A stretch of DNA of 7,625 nt from Planctomycetaceae bacterium (GCA_020426065.1 JAGQQT010000186.1:1-7625); one strand, 5' to 3'. Shown: positions 1-7,164, counted from the stretch's first letter. The notes: a model not told the origin generated them from the letters alone. Numbers and translations: made by a program.

Positions 1-419
1 ATGGGGAGTGCCATCAGCGAACCCTGTCCTGCCAGGTAGGGAGCGGCCGGGTCATCCGGGTTCAGCTGCAGTTCATCAATGATCGCTGGCTGATTGGAAT
101 AGAGCAGTTCGGCAAACAGGCCGCCCTGCAGCAGAGGTAACCGGTCTTTCTGCTTCCAGGGATTGATTTCATCGATCCACTCGCTGTAGCGGGTCACTCG
201 AAAGTAGGGATAGCTTAAACCGCGACGGCTGAGCGAAATGCGGCGGGACGACGGCATCAGCCGGGAGATTCTCTGGCCGTAGTTTCGGACCATGGCCTGA
301 GGATCTGTCTGACGGCTCATTTCCTCCATCATGGCATAGACTTCATCCAGCCGTTGTTCCCAGTCCCCCTCGGCCATGTCTGTCAGAAACCTCATCATCA
401 AAAGTAAGTCTTGTTTCAC
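1..419 (-). CDS. GAF-domain regulatory protein, probable PP2C/SpoIIE-type phosphatase (N-terminal 139 codons only)
   Basis: This is a partial gene running off the left edge; 139 complete codons are visible and no stop is reached. The N-terminus is an amphipathic helical stretch with acidic and Met-rich segments ([16 protein letters not shown]). A basic segment follows, and then a region resembling the start of a GAF domain ([20 protein letters not shown], then [18 protein letters not shown]). From memory, this arrangement precedes a SpoIIE-type serine/threonine phosphatase domain in planctomycete proteins. That catalytic domain would lie outside the window, so the phosphatase call is inference. 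The start is uncertain. GTG at 419 is the first start after the in-frame stop at 426-428 and gives a sensible [12 protein letters not shown]-terminus. ATG at 398 or 395 is the alternative. Neither has a good Shine-Dalgarno. It lies 75 nt after hpnE on the same strand and may share its transcript. Confidence 0.6.
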   Translation of the reverse strand, partial: MKQDLLLMMRFLTDMAEGDWEQRLDEVYAMMEEMSRQTDPQAMVRNYGQRISRLMPSSRRISLSRRGLSYPYFRVTRYSEWIDEINPWKQKDRLPLLQGGLFAELLYSNQPAIIDELQLNPDDPAAPYLAGQGSLMALP

Positions 420-494
420 TGCATCTTAGGCAGATTTCTCTGAAACAGGGGTCGATTTCCCCACATTTTTCCCGGAGTTTTCGGGAAGAGTCTC

Positions 495-1988
495 TCAGAG
501 ATCAGCCGGACCGGAGCGGGCAATCAGAATTCGGGACAACTTCCCTGCAGGAAGTTCGCTGGCCATGATTTCTGACGGCAAACCCCGCTGGCGGAGGATA
601 TTCCGGGCAGCCAGAAATCCGCTGCGGACCGCTCCCTCCATCGTGGCGGGCCAGCCGGTCTCGGTCCAGTCTCCAGCGAGTTGCAGATTGGGGATTTCCG
701 TCTGCTGGTGAGGGCGAATCTGGTCGATCATCGGCAGGGGCGAGAACACCGCTCGCTGATCGGTAATCAGTCGAGCGTGCTTCAACTCGGCGTGCTTGAC
801 TTCCGGCCAGATCTCGGCCAGTTCGCGGACGACCTGCTCAATGATCTGCTCAGAACTTTTTCGACCGGCGGATTCTCCCTCCTCGTTTTTCAGTTCCCGC
901 GCATTGCTGATCACGACCTGATAGCAAGACCAGCCCGCTGGAGTGGACTGGTCCTGGTGTGTCAGGATGGCTGTCCGGTTGAACATCCACTGGCTGACAC
1001 GATCCATCAGCACCGCATGCCGCAGGGTGGTGATCGGCCGATCAAACCAGAGATGCACACTCGCAATGGGAGCGGTTTCAAACTGAGCGGCTTGAGATGT
1101 GATGTTGGTCAGCACATCCGGCTCAAATAGCGAGCCCACTCGCCAGGGAGGAACTGCAACCACGAAATCTGCCGCCGTGATGATCTTTCCGGAAGCCAGT
1201 TTGAGAGAACAGACCCGGGAACCCTGGCTGACAGAATCGGGTGGCGTGATTTCGATTTTTTTCACCGCATCATTCAGGTGAATTTCCACCTGGTGCCGGG
1301 TCAGAGCGGAGGTGAGCAGATGATCGTAAAAATACCCGAGCGAACAGTTGAGCAGCTGCACCGTCCAGCCCTGCCGGTTCTCAAAAAAACCCTGGCAAAA
1401 CACCTGGCGGGCGTAGCGATAGGAAATCCGCTCGAGATCTTCACTGAGGGCACTGACCAGAACCGGCTTCCAGAACCTCTCGATCAGACTCTCTGGTTGT
1501 CGGCACAGTTTCAGGAATTCAGCAAAATCATCACCCGGCATCCGGGGTGTCTGCAGTAATTTCCGCAGCCCCAGCATCAGGCGCCCTTTTTCTGACAGCG
1601 TGAGGTAGCTAAGAGAAAGAAATGACGGAAGCAGATGCATGGGCGCAGGGAGCCAGGCAGCCCGGAGGGGATTGACCTTGCCGTCCCGGGCAATGAAGTG
1701 CAGTCTGGATTCCTCGACCAGATGCGGATCGGCATCTGCCCAGCGGCACAGTTGCTGAAAGTTGACACAACAGCCCATGCTCACGTGCTGGCAATTGTCG
1801 ATCAGATCTCCCGATGCCCGATCCTCAACAAAGGAGGCACGTCCTCCGAGCCGAGGGCGAGATTCATACAGGGAAACTCGAAGCCCCTGCCGCGCGATTG
1901 CCAGGGCAGCGGCAATTCCGGCCAGACCTCCTCCAACAACGACCACCTGCTGAGTTTGCCGATTGGGGTCACTCGAATCTGCGGTCAT
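495..1988 (-). CDS. hpnE: Hydroxysqualene dehydroxylase HpnE (squalene-associated FAD-dependent oxidoreductase)
   Basis: This 497-residue flavoprotein of the amine oxidase/phytoene desaturase fold most resembles HpnE. HpnE reduces hydroxysqualene to squalene, the third step of the bacterial HpnC/HpnD/HpnE route from farnesyl diphosphate. The N-terminal Rossmann motif VVVVGGGLAG (residues 15-24) ends its second strand at Glu42 for the FAD ribose, followed by RPRLGGRAS (44-52). The family block IDNCQHVSMGCC (63-74) has Cys66 where I recall Gly in many HpnE proteins. The C-terminal FAD-binding block GDWTETGWPATMEGAV begins at residue 439. A tail of about 30 residues follows and looks unstructured. 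The ATG overlaps the upstream gene's stop as ATGA and has no clear Shine-Dalgarno of its own, which suggests translational coupling. The partner genes hpnC and hpnD are not in this window. The product could feed hopanoids or squalene-derived C30 carotenoids. The family is secure; the exact substrate is inferred. Confidence 0.88.
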   Translation of the reverse strand: MTADSSDPNRQTQQVVVVGGGLAGIAAALAIARQGLRVSLYESRPRLGGRASFVEDRASGDLIDNCQHVSMGCCVNFQQLCRWADADPHLVEESRLHFIARDGKVNPLRAAWLPAPMHLLPSFLSLSYLTLSEKGRLMLGLRKLLQTPRMPGDDFAEFLKLCRQPESLIERFWKPVLVSALSEDLERISYRYARQVFCQGFFENRQGWTVQLLNCSLGYFYDHLLTSALTRHQVEIHLNDAVKKIEITPPDSVSQGSRVCSLKLASGKIITAADFVVAVPPWRVGSLFEPDVLTNITSQAAQFETAPIASVHLWFDRPITTLRHAVLMDRVSQWMFNRTAILTHQDQSTPAGWSCYQVVISNARELKNEEGESAGRKSSEQIIEQVVRELAEIWPEVKHAELKHARLITDQRAVFSPLPMIDQIRPHQQTEIPNLQLAGDWTETGWPATMEGAVRSGFLAARNILRQRGLPSEIMASELPAGKLSRILIARSGPADL

Positions 1989-2485
1989 GGTTGTGCCATA
2001 TCGATAATCCGCTGTTCAAACAGAATCGATGCGGAAGGAAGTCCTTCGGCTTCCAGGGCCTGAACCAGTTCATTTTCCGCAGACGGCAATGCTGACCCGG
2101 CACGAAAGACCCGGGCTCGCAATCCCTGAGGATTCCCTTTGGTTGCTTTGGCTTTCTCCCGAATCTGATCGAGTGTCAGTGGTCCGGCGGATGAGGGAAT
2201 GGGATCGTTGGTTCCCCAATGATACCCTTTACCAACCACGATAATCGTGATCAGTTCGGTGGTGTCTGGCTGATCATGCTGATCGGTTTCCACCGGAGGT
2301 GTGGGGGTGATTATCGAAGGAGTTGTGGGAACATTTGTTGTGGCCTGGCCATCATTCAGGCTGACATCGGCACCGGGCCCCAGTCCGGCACCAAACGGCA
2401 ACCCGAGTTGACTGAGCAGCAGTCCCAGGCTGATCATTGCCAGTGCTGCCCCGCCGTAAACCACTCTGCGTGCCGTCTTGTTCAT
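1985..2485 (-). CDS. Single-pass membrane protein with ExbD/TolR-like C-terminal domain
   Basis: This 166-residue protein has a short basic N-terminus (MNKTARR), one membrane span at about residues 8-30 and a Thr/Pro-rich linker at about 48-75. A compact C-terminal domain spans about 77-163. The domain reads as strand (ELITIIVVGKGYHWG), helix (LTLDQIREKAKA), strand (GLRARVFRAG), helix (SAENELVQALEAEG), strand (SASILFEQRI). That matches the order of elements in the periplasmic domain of ExbD/TolR. Unlike true ExbD or TolR, the span carries no acidic residue, so it should not conduct protons itself. It may be an accessory or load-bearing subunit of the two upstream gene products. It begins 9 nt after the upstream stop, with a good AAGGG Shine-Dalgarno, and its stop overlaps the hpnE start. 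Membrane topology is a strong reading; the ExbD resemblance is from pattern only, and the function is unknown. Confidence 0.7.
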   Translation of the reverse strand: MNKTARRVVYGGAALAMISLGLLLSQLGLPFGAGLGPGADVSLNDGQATTNVPTTPSIITPTPPVETDQHDQPDTTELITIIVVGKGYHWGTNDPIPSSAGPLTLDQIREKAKATKGNPQGLRARVFRAGSALPSAENELVQALEAEGLPSASILFEQRIIDMAQP

Positions 2486-2491
2486 GATTCA

Positions 2492-2496
2492 CCCTT
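2492..2496 (-). promoter_or_regulatory. Shine-Dalgarno AAGGG overlapping the upstream stop codon
   Basis: On the minus strand the TAA stop of the coiled-coil ExbD-like gene (2495-2497) runs straight into AAGGG, 6 nt before the ATG of the next gene at 2485. The ribosome site thus shares bases with the upstream stop. This supports the chosen start and tight co-translation of the two membrane proteins. Confidence 0.65.
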
Positions 2497-3328
2497 AATT
2501 CTGTTCGGCAGGTTCCTGAGGAAGATAACCAACCACTGCGTATTCAAATCGTGTTCGTCCGGCGGAATCGTCTCGCATCCGGTCGGCAATTGCCGGCAGA
2601 CCCAGCAGAACCTGCTGCCGGACCGTGGCCCGCACTTCACCATAACTGACTAATATGATGACCAGACCTTTCGTCTGTGGCAACGATTTATACAGATTGA
2701 AAAACTGCTGCTGAAAGTCCTCGGTACTGCTGGCCCGCAGGGGAAACTTCTGCTCCCCGATCGTGACTTCGATGACTTCCTGCTCATTGATATGGACGTT
2801 CCAGATATCGCAGCGTTTCCGGATTTCATGATACGCCAGCAGATAAGTGGCCAAATCCCGCGGCCGGGCTGTAGCCAGCGATTCTGCCAGGGCGGAAACA
2901 TCTTCCGGCTGAATTGGCCGGGGAGGAGTGGAACCCTGCACAATCGCTTCGAGCAGTTCGCGAACTTCCGAGGAAGAATTCTCAAAGGCCTTGCGGAGCC
3001 CTTCCACGATCCTATCCCGTTGAGCGGTCACTTCGCTGATCTGCTGGTTCATTTTTTCGGCAGAAGCACCGGCCTGCTCGCGAATGGAATCGGCATCGGC
3101 TTCCAGGGAAAACCGCTGCTTCTGGGATTCCTGCAGAACTGATTTTGTAAACTCCAGATCTTTGTTGACTTCGGCCAGCTGAAACTCGAGCCGGGCAATC
3201 TGGGCCGCGTTCTGATCGGTATCAGCATGCGAGGACTGCTCGATTTCAAGGTACTGAGCAAAAATCACAATCAGTAACAGATCGAGCAGAGGAGTCAACT
3301 GCAGCGACAGTCGTTTCGATTGAAACAT
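2495..3328 (-). CDS. ExbD/TolR-like (MotB-like) membrane protein with long coiled coil
   Basis: This is a 277-residue protein, roughly twice the usual ExbD/TolR length of about 140. The N-terminus has the family signature: a short basic cytoplasmic start, then LQLTPLLDLLLIVIFAQYLE (residues 9-28). Asp16 sits at the position of the single proton-carrying aspartate of ExbD/TolR. A heptad-rich, charged helical region follows (about 40-115) and reads as a periplasmic coiled coil. After a Pro-rich turn (TPPRPIQP, 134-141), a C-terminal domain (about 160-270) shows strand, helix, strand, helix, strand order (EVIEVTIG; STEDFQQQFFNLYKSL; KGLVIILVSYG; QQVLLGLPAIADRM; FEYAVVGYLP). This is compatible with an ExbD-like or MotB-like periplasmic fold. 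It lies 27 nt after the ExbB-like gene and has a GGGAG Shine-Dalgarno upstream of its ATG. It probably forms the proton channel stator together with the upstream gene product. The cargo or partner in the outer layers is unknown. Confidence 0.78.
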   Translation of the reverse strand: MFQSKRLSLQLTPLLDLLLIVIFAQYLEIEQSSHADTDQNAAQIARLEFQLAEVNKDLEFTKSVLQESQKQRFSLEADADSIREQAGASAEKMNQQISEVTAQRDRIVEGLRKAFENSSSEVRELLEAIVQGSTPPRPIQPEDVSALAESLATARPRDLATYLLAYHEIRKRCDIWNVHINEQEVIEVTIGEQKFPLRASSTEDFQQQFFNLYKSLPQTKGLVIILVSYGEVRATVRQQVLLGLPAIADRMRDDSAGRTRFEYAVVGYLPQEPAEQN

Positions 3329-3355
3329 CGGACTTCTCCCGAGAGTGTGCCTGAT

Positions 3356-4027
3356 TCAGCCGGCAGTGGTATCTGTTGCCGAACTCGATTTCGGAGAGGT
3401 GACTCCCAGCCGGGATTTGACCTGAGACATCATGTTGCGAATGTGGGCCCGCACTTCTCCCAGCCGACCAAAGGAAGGATCCAGCAGACTGCTGATGAAC
3501 AGCAGGATCAAGGCGGCCACCAGCCCGGCAAAGGTGGACCAGATCGCATCGCCAAAGCGGGCCACAATCAGAGAAACGGTTTCGGCATCGCCGGTTCCGG
3601 GAGCATTGAGTGCTGCTCCGATGGAAACGATCGTCCCCAGGACGCCGGCCAGGGGATAGGCTTCAATCATGGTCCGAGCCGTGTTGGCAAGCGTTTCAAA
3701 GCGGAGCGAGTGCAGATAGCGCCGCTTTTCATCGAGGAGCTTCATCCGATTTCTCAAAGATTCCCGCTCTGCATTCCGCTGCGGATCATTGATCACATCC
3801 TCGATATCGGCCAGGAATGCTTCCATCTGATCGGTCAGGGGAGCGGTCGGCTCCAGAATGCTTTGCTGTTTCAGATCACGTGTGTAATCCTGGAGCACAC
3901 CGGCCAGAACGCGCAAATCCCGTCGGGACCAGACAAACAGAAAGGCAAACAGTGCCAGATGCAATCCCGCCGCGACGGCAATGGCCGTGGTGGACAGTTC
4001 CGCAACGGCGGTCAATAACTGATTCAC
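3356..4027 (-). CDS. MotA/TolQ/ExbB-type proton channel family protein
   Basis: This 223-residue inner-membrane protein has three predicted spans: about 12-33, 122-140 and 160-182. A charged cytoplasmic loop of some 85 residues lies between the first two, the usual ExbB/TolQ layout. The family hallmark is at the second and third spans: PLAGVLGTIVSIGAAL (125-140) and FGDAIWSTFAGLVAAL (158-173). Thr132 and Thr165 match the conserved channel threonines. Where ExbB and TolQ have a conserved Glu at the start of the last span, this protein has Asp160. The C-terminal tail is Ser/Thr-rich. Together with the next gene's Asp-bearing span it should form a proton-driven complex that transmits force across the periplasm. 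The start is GTG at 4027, with AAGGA about 7 nt upstream. It appears to be the first gene of the left-hand operon, since 337 nt without a gene lie upstream. Family call is firm; the specific system is unknown. Confidence 0.85.
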   Translation of the reverse strand: MNQLLTAVAELSTTAIAVAAGLHLALFAFLFVWSRRDLRVLAGVLQDYTRDLKQQSILEPTAPLTDQMEAFLADIEDVINDPQRNAERESLRNRMKLLDEKRRYLHSLRFETLANTARTMIEAYPLAGVLGTIVSIGAALNAPGTGDAETVSLIVARFGDAIWSTFAGLVAALILLFISSLLDPSFGRLGEVRAHIRNMMSQVKSRLGVTSPKSSSATDTTAG

Positions 4028-4250
4028 GAGTCTTCCTTTGCAATTCCACCGAGCCGCTCAAACCAGACAATCACTGGAGCAATTACGTCATGTATGTTGA
4101 AACATGTGAGCAAAGATGTCCATCCCGGAAGGAATTTCAGGAAAACCGACCCGTGCACGGCATCACCCTCACCTCCATGTGAACGTGGCAGGCTCAGGAG
4201 TGAAGCGGATAGGCGTGGCGAATCAGTTGGAGGCATTCGGTGGAAACAAC

Positions 4251-4287
4251 CACGCCCATCATTCCGCTCCGCTCCATTCTGGGCGTG
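4251..4287. repeat. 8-bp inverted repeat with a 21-nt loop, with a competing upstream arm
   Basis: CACGCCCA (4251-4258) is perfectly complementary to TGGGCGTG (4280-4287). A second copy of the right-hand arm, GGCGTGG at 4212-4218, can pair with CCACGCC at 4250-4256, which uses the same central bases. The two stems exclude each other. The region is untranslated and lies upstream of the ExbB-like operon. No known riboswitch was recognised. Confidence 0.4.
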
Positions 4288-4321
4288 CCACAGCCGGGGA
4301 AGGAAAGTGGACTGCTCTCTC

Positions 4322-4351
4322 CGGGGGCTTCCGCTTTACGGAGCGCCCCCG
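4322..4351 (-). terminator. GC-rich hairpin after the oligoendopeptidase gene, possible terminator
   Basis: The inverted repeat pairs CGGGGGC (4322-4328) with GCCCCCG (4345-4351). An inner TCCG (4330-4333) pairs with CGGA (4339-4342) around a CTTTA loop, leaving a small internal bulge. It begins 13 nt past the oligoendopeptidase stop in the direction of transcription. No T-run follows on the minus strand, where the next bases are GGAGAGAG. It is therefore not a classical intrinsic terminator. It may stabilise the 3' end, or be part of a repeat. Confidence 0.45.
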
Positions 4352-4364
4352 CTACCCGTGTTTG

Positions 4365-6149
4365 CTACTCGCTTGCCAGCTGGCAGAATTCTTTGGCTCG
4401 GCGGCGGATCGGTTCCAGGGCCTGGCTCCAGAATTCGACCGTTTCCATGTCTCCACCAAAGGCATCTTTGACCGCAGCAATCGCGCTGGGGCCACCGGTG
4501 GCGATCAGGAATTGAGCGTAGTGCTGGGCAAATCCGGACGGCTCATTGCGTCCCACTTCGTACACATACTGAGACAGCAGATGCCCCATCGTGTAGGGGA
4601 AGTTGTAGAACGGTTCATCACTCAGATAGAAATGGAGCTTGGAAATCCAGAAGGTTTCGCCCCAGGCATCGTCCGCAAAAATGTTGCCGTAGGCATGTTT
4701 CTGGGCGGTGTGCATGTACTCGTAGTATTCTTCTATGCGGAGTTCACCCTGGGCACGACGTTCATGAATCGCCTTGTCGAACAGATAACGACAGTGAATA
4801 TTCATGAGGTACGCGACCGCATCGCTGAGTTGCCGATCGAGAGCAGCAAGTTTGTCCTCGCGGTTATTGATCAGAGAGTTGCGGTGCTCGGCCACAATGG
4901 TTTCGGCAAAGGTCGATGCGGTTTCGGCCAGTGACATCGGATACATCTGCATGACGTGAGGATGATTTCGCAAAACCCAGCCATGATAGGCGTGTCCCAG
5001 TTCATGCGCGAGTGTGCCCAGTGCTTCTTCGGTTTCCCGATACGTCATGAAGATGCGTGTCTGGCCGGAGAGCGGGAAGTCGATACAGAATCCGCCCTGT
5101 CGTTTGCCACTGCGATTTTCCGCCTCAACCCAGCCCTCTTTCAGCGCCAGCTGGGCAAACTGTTCGAGATCAGGATCAAAGGCGGCAAAACTGTTGAGGA
5201 TGATCTGGCAGCCTTCCTGGTAGGGGACCCGGGCTGAAGTCAGATTGAGTGGTGCATCAACGTCAAACCAGCCCAGTTCTTCAATCCCCAGCAGTTTCTG
5301 TTTGGCGGACAGGTAGTTGCGTACCAGCGGCTTGGTTTCTTCGATGGCCTCCCACATCGCTTCGATGGCCTTGACCGTGACCCGGTTCTGCTGGCAGGGA
5401 GTGTGCAGATACGAAGGATGACCGGAATACTTCTGGAGGGTCAGTCGGGAGCCGATCAGATGGTTGAGCGTGGCTGCGGCCAGATCATCCACCTGCTGCC
5501 AGGCTTTGCGGGCGGCGTAGAAGTTGTTTTTCCTTTCGGAGCGGTCCGGGGAATCAAACATGACCTGACCGGGAGACTTGTGAACGATTTCTCCCTGCTC
5601 CATTAACGGAATGCGGAGCGTGCCGGAAAACGTGTCGTAAAGACGAGCCCAGGCATGCATCCCGTCAACACCCAGTTCGCTGGCCAGTTCCACCAGGTGA
5701 TCTGGCAAGCGGGATTCGGCTTCCTGACGTCGTCGAGTTAGAAATCCAACGACCTCAGCCACTTCTGCAGCCTGGGTGATTGTTTCCCACTGTTCGTCCG
5801 AAATGGAGGCGATAACCGAATTCAGCAGATGATCGGTTACTTCAATCGCTCCGGTCAGCAGAGCGACTTCCGCTTCGGCCTGACGATAAGCGGCATTGGC
5901 CGCATCGGCAGCTGCCCAGCAGGCCACCAGGGATTTCGCCTGCCAGTACTCTGCTCGACAGGTGCCGTAGGCATCCACCTGTTTTTTCAGTTGTGCAGCG
6001 GAAAGCTCAGCCGCATTGGGAAGAGCGGTGCGGAGTTGCTGCTGCAGGTCTCGACTGAGAGTCTCGATGCGATTTTTCCATGCGGAAAATTCCGAGGTTC
6101 CGGGAATAGGGCCCAGTTCGGTCAACTGCCAGGTCAGTGGAAAAGACAT
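4365..6149 (-). CDS. M3 family oligoendopeptidase (PepF-like zinc metallopeptidase)
   Basis: This 594-residue cytosolic zinc peptidase of the M3 (PepF/thimet oligopeptidase) family is full length for the PepF-type clade. It cleaves short peptides rather than whole proteins. The zinc site is HELGH at residues 382-386, with His382 and His386 as ligands and Glu383 as catalytic base. The third ligand is Glu409 in SLAETASTFAE. A C-terminal substrate-binding block is also present (HFYLSDEPFYNFPYTMGH, about 506-523). The ATG at 6149 is chosen because GGAG lies 7 nt upstream and MSFPLTWQL starts like family members. The frame stays open to an ATG at 6248, but that would add 33 residues without family character and overlap pyrF. 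It follows pyrF by 17 nt, so the two are probably co-transcribed. A GC-rich hairpin lies just beyond the stop. Family certain; natural peptide substrates unknown. Confidence 0.92.
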   Translation of the reverse strand: MSFPLTWQLTELGPIPGTSEFSAWKNRIETLSRDLQQQLRTALPNAAELSAAQLKKQVDAYGTCRAEYWQAKSLVACWAAADAANAAYRQAEAEVALLTGAIEVTDHLLNSVIASISDEQWETITQAAEVAEVVGFLTRRRQEAESRLPDHLVELASELGVDGMHAWARLYDTFSGTLRIPLMEQGEIVHKSPGQVMFDSPDRSERKNNFYAARKAWQQVDDLAAATLNHLIGSRLTLQKYSGHPSYLHTPCQQNRVTVKAIEAMWEAIEETKPLVRNYLSAKQKLLGIEELGWFDVDAPLNLTSARVPYQEGCQIILNSFAAFDPDLEQFAQLALKEGWVEAENRSGKRQGGFCIDFPLSGQTRIFMTYRETEEALGTLAHELGHAYHGWVLRNHPHVMQMYPMSLAETASTFAETIVAEHRNSLINNREDKLAALDRQLSDAVAYLMNIHCRYLFDKAIHERRAQGELRIEEYYEYMHTAQKHAYGNIFADDAWGETFWISKLHFYLSDEPFYNFPYTMGHLLSQYVYEVGRNEPSGFAQHYAQFLIATGGPSAIAAVKDAFGGDMETVEFWSQALEPIRRRAKEFCQLASE

Positions 6150-6166
6150 AGAAAATCTCCAGAGCG

Positions 6167-7114
6167 TTATCTCAATTGTCCAGCTGGTGTGTGCTGGGCC
6201 AGATCCCGGATCATATCCAGAGTGGCCTGTTCGATCGCCTGTTCCCAATGTTCGGCCGGAAACTGGGACAGGTAAGGTTGACGTAAGTAGGCAAAATTAA
6301 TTCCTCGGGAACTGTTGACCAGAGCCCCCAGTCCCTGGGAATCAAAGGCGGCGGCCACATCTCCCGCTCCACCCCCCTGGGCTCCATATCCGGGGATAAG
6401 CAGCGGGACGTGCGGCATCTGCTGACGTAACCGTGCCAACTCCTCCGGGTAGGTCGCTCCGACCACCGCTCCCACGCACCCATATTGGGATTGGGCAATA
6501 CCAGCGTGTTCCGCACTGAGTGCTTCCACTTCCCGGGCCACTTTCTCATACAGATATACATCGTCCTGGCGATGGTCCTGAAATGAACCGGCTCCGGGAT
6601 TACTGGTCCGAACCAGAACGTAAATTCCACCGCCAAAATCGATGGCGCGACGGATAAACGGCTCAAGTGTATCCACACCCATGTAAGGATTAACGGTCAG
6701 GGCATCGGCGGCAAATGGGGCATCGTCCGGGTCTTCACCGGCCAGGTAGGCATCGGCATAGGCGGCGGCAGTGGTTCCGATATCGCCCCGCTTGGCATCG
6801 CAGATCACAATCAGCCCCGCTCGACGGGCATGACGAATCACCCGCTCAAGAGCGACCACGCCGGCCGGTCCCAGCTGTTCGAAAAACGCAGCCTGCGGTT
6901 TGACCGCAGGGACGAGCGGGGCAATCACATCGATCAGGCGGCAGGAAAATTCCTCATACGCCGCCGCCTGCTGACTCAGTTCATCGCCAGGCAGCAGGGA
7001 AGCCCGACTCTGGATTTCCTCCGGGAGCTGATCAAAACGGGGATCGATACCCACCAGGGCTGGTGTTCCCTTGGTCAAAATCGCCTTGTGCAGGCGTTCG
7101 GCATATCCACTCAT
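6167..7114 (-). CDS. pyrF: Orotidine 5'-phosphate decarboxylase, type 2
   Basis: This 315-residue enzyme decarboxylates OMP to UMP, the last step of de novo pyrimidine synthesis, in the cytosol. The TIM-barrel motifs appear in order: [11 protein letters not shown] (21-31), VKPQAAFFE (71-79), the catalytic block [12 protein letters not shown] (105-116) with Lys108 and Asp106/Asp111, TVNPYMG (140-146), PGYGAQGGG (241-249) and the phosphate-binding end NSSRGI (267-272). The length and the [11 protein letters not shown] form mark the longer type 2 subfamily rather than the E. coli type of about 245 residues. The ATG at 7114 has AGGA 5 nt upstream. It sits 50 nt after the thioesterase gene and 17 nt before the oligoendopeptidase gene. 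No upstream attenuator-like structure was recognised. Confidence 0.95.
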   Translation of the reverse strand: MSGYAERLHKAILTKGTPALVGIDPRFDQLPEEIQSRASLLPGDELSQQAAAYEEFSCRLIDVIAPLVPAVKPQAAFFEQLGPAGVVALERVIRHARRAGLIVICDAKRGDIGTTAAAYADAYLAGEDPDDAPFAADALTVNPYMGVDTLEPFIRRAIDFGGGIYVLVRTSNPGAGSFQDHRQDDVYLYEKVAREVEALSAEHAGIAQSQYGCVGAVVGATYPEELARLRQQMPHVPLLIPGYGAQGGGAGDVAAAFDSQGLGALVNSSRGINFAYLRQPYLSQFPAEHWEQAIEQATLDMIRDLAQHTPAGQLR

Positions 7115-7164
7115 CCGCTTCCTTCCGTAAATCTGGTCCTCGTGCCCGACAAATGCATTCCCGC

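Larger units (their letters stand above)
4028..4364. other. Intergenic region with inverted repeats; leader of the ExbB-like operon
   Basis: This 337-nt stretch has no credible gene. Open frames across it lack a Shine-Dalgarno and give low-complexity, Arg/Pro/Ser-rich translations. It must hold the promoter and leader of the minus-strand operon starting at 4027 and the 3' end of the oligoendopeptidase message. No convincing sigma-70 -35/-10 pair was found on the minus strand in the 100 nt before 4027. It contains a 10-bp palindrome (CCGTGCACGG, 4151-4160), an ATGTT/AACAT palindrome at 4094-4105, and the hairpins listed separately. The GC-rich half nearer 4364 looks like a dispersed non-coding repeat of the kind seen in planctomycete genomes. 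That is an impression, not a comparison. Confidence 0.6.

Noticed and set aside
468..482. A CCCG/CGGG mini-hairpin after hpnE as a terminator
   Set aside because: The stem is only 4 bp with a 7-nt loop, and on the minus strand it is followed by A residues, not T. It is too weak to call.
3320..4018. A 232-codon open frame on the plus strand
   Set aside because: It lies antisense to the clear ExbB-like gene, and its translation is Gly/Gln/His-rich with no domain or membrane pattern. It is a codon-bias shadow.
4080..4120. A sigma-70 promoter for the ExbB-like operon (TTGCTC at 4108-4113)
   Set aside because: No acceptable -10 hexamer lies 16-18 nt downstream on the minus strand.
4024..4236. 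A 70-codon minus-strand frame just upstream of the ExbB-like gene
   Set aside because: It has no Shine-Dalgarno, its composition resembles translated repeat DNA, and it overlaps the next start in another frame. No evidence of a protein.
4116..4934. A 272-codon open frame on the plus strand across the intergenic region
   Set aside because: Most of it is antisense to the oligoendopeptidase gene. No family resemblance and no Shine-Dalgarno.
6150..6248. A 33-residue N-terminal extension of the oligoendopeptidase
   Set aside because: It would overlap the 3' end of pyrF, has no family similarity, and the ATG at 6149 has a well-placed GGAG.
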